Shown here: positions 6,256 to 8,335 of the stretch, in pieces
Position numbering within the stretch: the stretch's first letter is position 1
Layout: each line of letters starts with the position of its first letter
Assembly: GCA_018701055.1 (NCBI GenBank)
Contig: JABIUH010000038.1
Coordinates: 1-8,335, forward strand
Reading direction: 5' to 3'
Source of the DNA: Woeseia sp.
Lineage (GTDB): Bacteria > Pseudomonadota > Gammaproteobacteria > Steroidobacterales > Woeseiaceae
DNA length: 8,335 nucleotides
The notes under the pieces: generated by a model
Databases searched by the model: none
What the model was told of the DNA's origin: nothing
The model's input: the letters and a program-made list of their open reading frames with translations, nothing else
Made by a program: the position numbers and the translations under genes

Positions 6256-6714
6256 ATGGCCAATAGTCATGACAAGGGTCGCTCCGGCCGTTCGTCTAGA
6301 GAATTTAATTTCGCTGGCTTCATGTGGCGATTCATCGCTTCGTTGGCGCTGGTTATCGCTTCATACAATCCCACGCAATACTCATTCTGGGGTTGGGTTT
6401 ACGCCGCCCGCGGAAGCGAAGAATTAGGACCTGAGCATTTTGTCGTTGGCGTCACATTACTGATCGGCTGGGTGATTTTGCTCGCTGCCACGCAGCGTTC
6501 GTTGGGATTCCTGGGTTTGTTGTTGGGCGGTGCTTTACTCGGTGGTGTCGTGTGGTTGCTTGTCGACATCGGCTGGCTGAATGTCAACTCAATGACGGAG
6601 GTTACCTGGATAGGTCTGGTTTGTGTCTCTTCGCTGCTCGCAGTGGGCTTAAGTTGGTCACATGTCTGGCGCAGACTAACCGGACAATTCGAGGTCGACG
6701 ACAACGACGGTTAG
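6256..6714 (+). CDS. DUF6524-like four-helix inner-membrane protein
   Basis: This encodes 152 residues from the ATG at 6256 (an in-frame TTG at 6244 is less likely). The N-terminal 15 residues are polar and basic. The segment FNFAGFMWRFIASLALVIASYNPTQYSFWGWV (17-48) matches what I recall of DUF6524, whose hallmark is an ASYNPT-x-YS motif after the first helix. Four hydrophobic helices are visible near 21-37, 62-79, 83-105 and 115-135, and an acidic tail (EVDDNDG) ends the protein. No function is known for the family and there are no obvious catalytic residues. The ribosome site is weak (GAGAT, five bases upstream). It may be co-transcribed with the Mpo1-like gene. Confidence 0.8.
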   Translation: MANSHDKGRSGRSSREFNFAGFMWRFIASLALVIASYNPTQYSFWGWVYAARGSEELGPEHFVVGVTLLIGWVILLAATQRSLGFLGLLLGGALLGGVVWLLVDIGWLNVNSMTEVTWIGLVCVSSLLAVGLSWSHVWRRLTGQFEVDDNDG

Positions 6715-6721
6715 ACCTCGA
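6689..6721. repeat. Inverted repeat at the 3' end of the DUF6524-like gene
   Basis: TCGAGGTC (6689-6696) and GACCTCGA (6714-6721) are perfect 8-bp arms with a 17-nt loop, spanning the stop codon of the upstream gene. The pairing continues outward with a 2-nt bulge through AATT on both sides. There is no T-run after it, so it is a poor intrinsic terminator; it might act as an mRNA 3' stabiliser or attenuate transcription into the deacylase gene. Confidence 0.4.
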
Positions 6722-6793
6722 GAATTCAGACTATCTGTCGCTATTCATGCAACAATCGATGGCAGATTCGAAATTTATCAGCCTGGATACATC

Positions 6794-8323
6794 ATGAATA
6801 GATTCATCATAAGCGTTTCCTTAGCAGCGTTCTTAATCGGCTGTGCGCAGGAAGAAACTCCCGTCTGCACCAACGACGCGCCGGGTTATCTACTGACCAA
6901 TATTGAAGTCATCGACGGCACCGGCTCTCCGGCTACTTCCGCAAGCGTTCGGGTCAGCGATGGCAAGATCGGCGAGCTGGGTAGCCTTGAAGCATGCGCG
7001 AACGAGACTGTCATCGATGGTGACGGACTGACGCTTGCGCCTGGATTCATCGATACACACAGCCATGGCGACGGCGAGATCGACGAAATGCCCGATGCTC
7101 TGACGGCAATCAGCCAGGGAATTACCACGATGATCGTCGGGCAGGACGGTGGATCAAACTACCCGTTGGCCAACTTCTTCGCCAAAATGGAAGCTGCACC
7201 ATCGACCGCAAATTACGCTTCGTACATCGGGCACAACACCTTGCGCGAAGAAGTGATGGGCGAAGATTTCAAACGCGTTGCAACGGACGACGAAGTGGCC
7301 GCTATGTCGGCCATGTTGGCGAGCGAGCTTGAATCCGGTGCACTGGGATTCGCCACGGGACTTGAATACGAGCCAGGAATTTACTCGGAAACAACGGAAG
7401 TCATCACGCTCGCAAAAGTTGCCGCCGCTGTGGGTGGTCGTTACATAAGCCACATACGCAGCGAAGATCGTTGGTTCGAAGATTCCATCGACGAAATTAT
7501 TTTGATCGGTCGTGAGACCGGCATGCCAGTACAAATTTCACATATCAAATTAGCAATGACGCCATTGTGGGGAAAAGCACCGGAGATTTTGGCCAAGCTC
7601 GACGCCGCGCGCGCCGACGGTGTACAGATTACAGCTGACATCTATCCGTACGAGTTTTGGCAATCCACCATGATGGTACTGCTACCGGAACGTGACTATA
7701 CGGATCGCGCCGCGGTTGAAGAAGTTCTTGAAACCATCGCGCCGGCAGCCGGCATGTGGATGACCCGTTTCGAGCCGAATCCGGAATTCGTCGGTAAGTC
7801 GCTCGTTGAAATTGCCGGTGTGCTTGAAACAGATCCGGCTGGCGCGTTTATGGCGCTTGCCGAGATGGCAGATGAGTGGCGAAAAGCAACGGGTGAGAGT
7901 GCTGAAATGATTATCGCTACCAGCATGCGCGCGGATGATATTGACGACTTAATGGCATGGTCTGGAACGAACATTTGCAGCGATGGTGGACTGATCGATC
8001 TTCATCCACGCGGCGCAGGCTCCTTTCCGCGAGTCCTCGGCCGGTATGTTCGCGAAAACCAGATCATGTCGCTGGAAACGGCCATCCACAAAATGACTGG
8101 CCTAACCGCAGCGCACATGGGGTTCGACGATCGGGGCCTGATTCAGCCCGGCATGGTGGCCGACATGGTCCTCTTCGATCCGGATACCGTTATCGACAAT
8201 GCGACGCCCGAAGACCCGTCCGCTTTGTCCACTGGCATTGAGATGGTTTGGGTCTCAGGTGAACTGGTCTACGCAGACGGCGCTACAACCGACGCCCGCC
8301 CAGGGAAAATTATCCGCCGATAA
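6794..8323 (+). CDS. Lipoprotein of the N-acyl-D-amino-acid deacylase (amidohydrolase) family
   Basis: This encodes 509 residues, full length for D-aminoacylase-type amidohydrolases. The N-terminus MNRFIISVSLAAFLIGC is a lipoprotein signal with lipobox LIGC and lipidated Cys17. Asp is absent at position +2 (AQEE follows), so outer-membrane sorting is likely. The enzyme would act in the periplasm, hydrolysing N-acyl-D-amino acids or similar amides. Metal-site motifs are DTHSH (His89, His91), YISHIR (His220), QISHIK (His250) and the catalytic Asp397 in CSDGG. Where classical D-aminoacylases have GNCG with a metal-bridging Cys, this protein has VGQDGGS (116-121), so Asp118 or Gln117 takes that place. 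The C-terminal GLIQPGMVADMVLFDPDT (448-465) is the usual end of the small beta domain. TGGA lies six bases before the ATG. Exact substrate is unknown. Confidence 0.9.
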   Translation: MNRFIISVSLAAFLIGCAQEETPVCTNDAPGYLLTNIEVIDGTGSPATSASVRVSDGKIGELGSLEACANETVIDGDGLTLAPGFIDTHSHGDGEIDEMPDALTAISQGITTMIVGQDGGSNYPLANFFAKMEAAPSTANYASYIGHNTLREEVMGEDFKRVATDDEVAAMSAMLASELESGALGFATGLEYEPGIYSETTEVITLAKVAAAVGGRYISHIRSEDRWFEDSIDEIILIGRETGMPVQISHIKLAMTPLWGKAPEILAKLDAARADGVQITADIYPYEFWQSTMMVLLPERDYTDRAAVEEVLETIAPAAGMWMTRFEPNPEFVGKSLVEIAGVLETDPAGAFMALAEMADEWRKATGESAEMIIATSMRADDIDDLMAWSGTNICSDGGLIDLHPRGAGSFPRVLGRYVRENQIMSLETAIHKMTGLTAAHMGFDDRGLIQPGMVADMVLFDPDTVIDNATPEDPSALSTGIEMVWVSGELVYADGATTDARPGKIIRR

Positions 8324-8335
8324 TAACTGGGGTCA

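Noticed and set aside
7154..7534. 126-residue antisense ORF within the deacylase gene
   Set aside because: It lies wholly opposite a well-supported gene, has no family-like motifs and no ribosome site evidence.

Overview
The window looks like chromosomal DNA of a Gram-negative proteobacterium, most likely a gammaproteobacterium, of mid GC. This placement is an inference from the kinds of protein present: a lipobox lipoprotein D-aminoacylase, a Tat-exported aminotransferase, a DUF6524 membrane protein and an Mpo1-like protein. No marker gene fixes the taxon. I see no rRNA, tRNA, CRISPR array, insertion sequence or phage gene.

Layout. Positions 1-1837 (+) hold the 3' part of an AlaX-type alanyl-tRNA editing hydrolase, then, 46 bp later, a HisC-like PLP aminotransferase carrying a twin-arginine signal peptide. 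Positions 1858-5567 are all on the minus strand. In transcription order they hold a class I/II aminotransferase (5567-4446), an ornithine cyclodeaminase/mu-crystallin family protein joined to it by a TGATG stop/start overlap (4446-3496), a decayed gene for a secreted protein (3452-2380) and a small secreted protein of unknown function (2250-1858). Positions 5701-8323 (+) hold an Mpo1-like (DUF962) membrane protein, a DUF6524 four-helix membrane protein and a lipoprotein of the N-acyl-D-amino-acid deacylase family.

How the genes may work together. The aminotransferase and the cyclodeaminase-family protein are translationally coupled. They could form a two-step route in which a transaminase makes a keto acid or cyclic imine and an NAD(P)H enzyme reduces it, or a related amino-acid catabolic step. 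Two other products act on amino acids or their derivatives outside the cytoplasm: the Tat-exported aminotransferase and the lipoprotein deacylase. Amino-acid chemistry is therefore a loose theme, but only the coupled pair is well supported as a unit.

The clearest unusual items are as follows. (1) The pseudogene can be reassembled from one frameshift and four in-frame stops, and it retains CCHN and PYDFD motifs. (2) The HisC-like protein has a Tat signal. (3) The D-aminoacylase-like lipoprotein has Asp where classical members have the metal-bridging Cys. (4) A perfect 11-bp inverted repeat lies inside the Tat-aminotransferase gene at its catalytic-lysine region. (5) A cluster of TTGAGT/ACTCAA elements overlaps a plausible promoter of the small secreted protein. 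I did not find a clearly new multi-gene system.
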